Source of the DNA: Streptosporangiaceae bacterium
GTDB lineage: Bacteria > Actinomycetota > Actinomycetes > Streptosporangiales > Streptosporangiaceae
NCBI GenBank assembly: GCA_030041195.1
Contig: JASHOI010000605.1
Location: 1 to 6,036, forward strand
Length of the DNA stretch: 6,036 bases
Reading direction: 5' to 3'
The position numbers were made by a program, and so were the translations under genes. The notes under the pieces were generated by a model. The model was not told where the DNA came from. It saw only the letters and a list, made by a program, of their open reading frames with translations, and made no database searches. Numbering within the stretch: position 1 is the stretch's first letter; each line of letters starts with the position of its first letter. Shown one piece after another: positions 5,006 to 6,036 of the stretch.

Positions 5006-6036
5006 ATGAGCCTTGACGACGTCCAGCTGCTGCTGGCGGACGTGGCGATAGTGATCATCCTCGCCCGGCTGCTCGGGGCGGCCGCGCGGCGCATCGGGCA
5101 GCCGCCGGTGCTGGGCGAGATCCTGGTTGGCATCCTGCTGGGGCCCACGTTCTTTCACGGCAAGATCACCTCGGCGCTGTTCCCGGCCACCTTGATCCCG
5201 CCGCTGACCGCGCTGGCCGACATCGGCCTGGTGCTGTTCATGTTCGTCGTCGGCTACGAGGTGGACCTGCGGCTGATCCGGGGTCGCGAGCGCGTCGCGG
5301 TCAGCGTGTCCGCCGGCTCGGTCGCCGTGCCGCTGGTGCTCGGCGCGGGCCTCGGCGTGTGGCTTGCCCACCGCAGCCACGTGCCGCACGTCGGCACGTT
5401 CGCGCTGTTCATCGGCACCGCGATGGCGGCCACCGCGTTCCCGGTGCTGGCGCGTATCCTCACCGACCGTGGCCTGCACCGCACCCGCATCGGCGGGATC
5501 GCGCTGGCCAGCGCCGCGATGGCCGACGTGCTGGCCTGGTCGCTGCTTGCCGTGGTGGTCGCGCTGCACGGGAGCAGCCAGCAGTGGCGGGTGCTGCTCG
5601 CGATTCCGTACGCGGCGGCGATGTTCGGCCTGGTCCGGCCGTTGCTGCGGCGGCTTTCCCGCGCCTACCAGCGGGCCGGGAGGCTCACCCCGAACGTGCT
5701 GGCCGCGGTGCTGGCCGGGCTGCTGCTGTCCTGCTACGCCACCAACTGGATGGGCCTGCACTTCATCTTCGGCGCGTTCCTGTTCGGCATCGTGATGCCC
5801 CGCGATGATGCGCTCGCCATGCGCGAGGAAATCCTCGAGCGGCTCGAGCAGATCAGCGTCCTCGTGCTGCTCCCGCTGTACTTCGTGGTGTCCGGGCTGA
5901 GCATCAACCTGTCCACGATCGGGCGCTCGGGGCTCGAGGATCTCGGCGCGATCCTGGTCGTCGCGATCGGCGGGAAGCTGGCCGGCTCCTACGCCGGCGC
6001 CCGGGCCGGCGGAATCCGCGGCCGCAACGCGAGCGT
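5006..6036 (+). CDS. CPA2-family cation:proton antiporter, N-terminal part (3' end outside window)
   Basis: An integral membrane transporter exchanging Na+ or K+ for protons. 343 codons are visible and the frame is open at the right edge; the family membrane domain is about 380-420 aa, so most of it is present. Family marks include RRIGQPPVLGEILVGILLGP (residues 29-48), the LFMFVVGYEVD segment (77-87), and TAFPVLARILTDRGL (145-159), the unwound-helix region of the Kef/NapA-like fold. The ion-binding helix reads AAMADVLAW (170-178): A173-D174 where many relatives have Asp-Asp. FIFGAFLFGIVMP (252-264) and the LPLYFVVSGL core (290-299) are also typical. The ATG at 5006 is preferred because an in-frame stop at 5000-5002 blocks any earlier start, and a purine-rich AGGGGAAG (4988-4995) lies upstream. 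It is 30 bp after the FHA gene and probably co-transcribed. Whether a C-terminal nucleotide-binding or other regulatory domain follows cannot be seen. Ion specificity is unknown. Confidence 0.92.
   Translation, partial: MSLDDVQLLLADVAIVIILARLLGAAARRIGQPPVLGEILVGILLGPTFFHGKITSALFPATLIPPLTALADIGLVLFMFVVGYEVDLRLIRGRERVAVSVSAGSVAVPLVLGAGLGVWLAHRSHVPHVGTFALFIGTAMAATAFPVLARILTDRGLHRTRIGGIALASAAMADVLAWSLLAVVVALHGSSQQWRVLLAIPYAAAMFGLVRPLLRRLSRAYQRAGRLTPNVLAAVLAGLLLSCYATNWMGLHFIFGAFLFGIVMPRDDALAMREEILERLEQISVLVLLPLYFVVSGLSINLSTIGRSGLEDLGAILVVAIGGKLAGSYAGARAGGIRGRNAS

Noticed and set aside
4298..5761. 487-aa open frame on the minus strand
   Set aside because: It lies antisense to the FHA and antiporter genes, is dominated by His/Gln/Arg/Pro/Gly, and shows no domain; it is a typical shadow frame of high-GC coding DNA.

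Overview
The window is very GC-rich coding DNA with strong G/C bias at third codon positions, AGGA/GGGAG-type ribosome sites and tightly packed genes. Together with the 13E12/DUF222-type HNH protein at the left edge, this points to a high-GC actinobacterium. The genus cannot be told from the sequence. I see no tRNA, rRNA, CRISPR array, insertion sequence or integration site.

Layout. (1) Positions 3-479 (+): the C-terminal part of a DUF222/13E12-type HNH endonuclease, cut by the left edge. (2) 495-1184 (-): a complete class I SAM-dependent methyltransferase, tail to tail with the HNH gene, with 15 bp between the stop codons. (3) 1185-1598: a divergent intergenic region of about 414 bp, visibly less GC-rich than its flanks. 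It holds a plausible minus-strand promoter for the methyltransferase with two ATTAG...CTAAT dyads placed like repressor operators, and an inverted repeat that nearly abuts the methyltransferase start codon. (4) 1599 to the right edge (+): a four-gene run with short gaps. It encodes a 526-aa FAD/NAD(P)-binding oxidoreductase of unassigned substrate, a 145-aa four-helix membrane protein, a 440-aa protein with a zinc ribbon and a C-terminal FHA domain (overlapping the preceding gene by 4 bp), and a CPA2-family cation:proton antiporter cut by the right edge.

How the genes may work together. Gaps of 39 bp, -4 bp and 30 bp suggest the plus-strand genes are one transcription unit. The set combines redox chemistry, a small membrane protein, a phosphothreonine reader (FHA) and an ion/proton antiporter. 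A Ser/Thr-phosphorylation-linked, membrane-associated redox or ion-homeostasis module is a reasonable hypothesis, but it is inference. The oxidoreductase carries the only in-frame TTA leucine codon I found in the window, and the antiporter has Ala-Asp where many CPA2 proteins have Asp-Asp. The oxidoreductase/membrane protein/FHA trio is the best candidate here for an incompletely described system.
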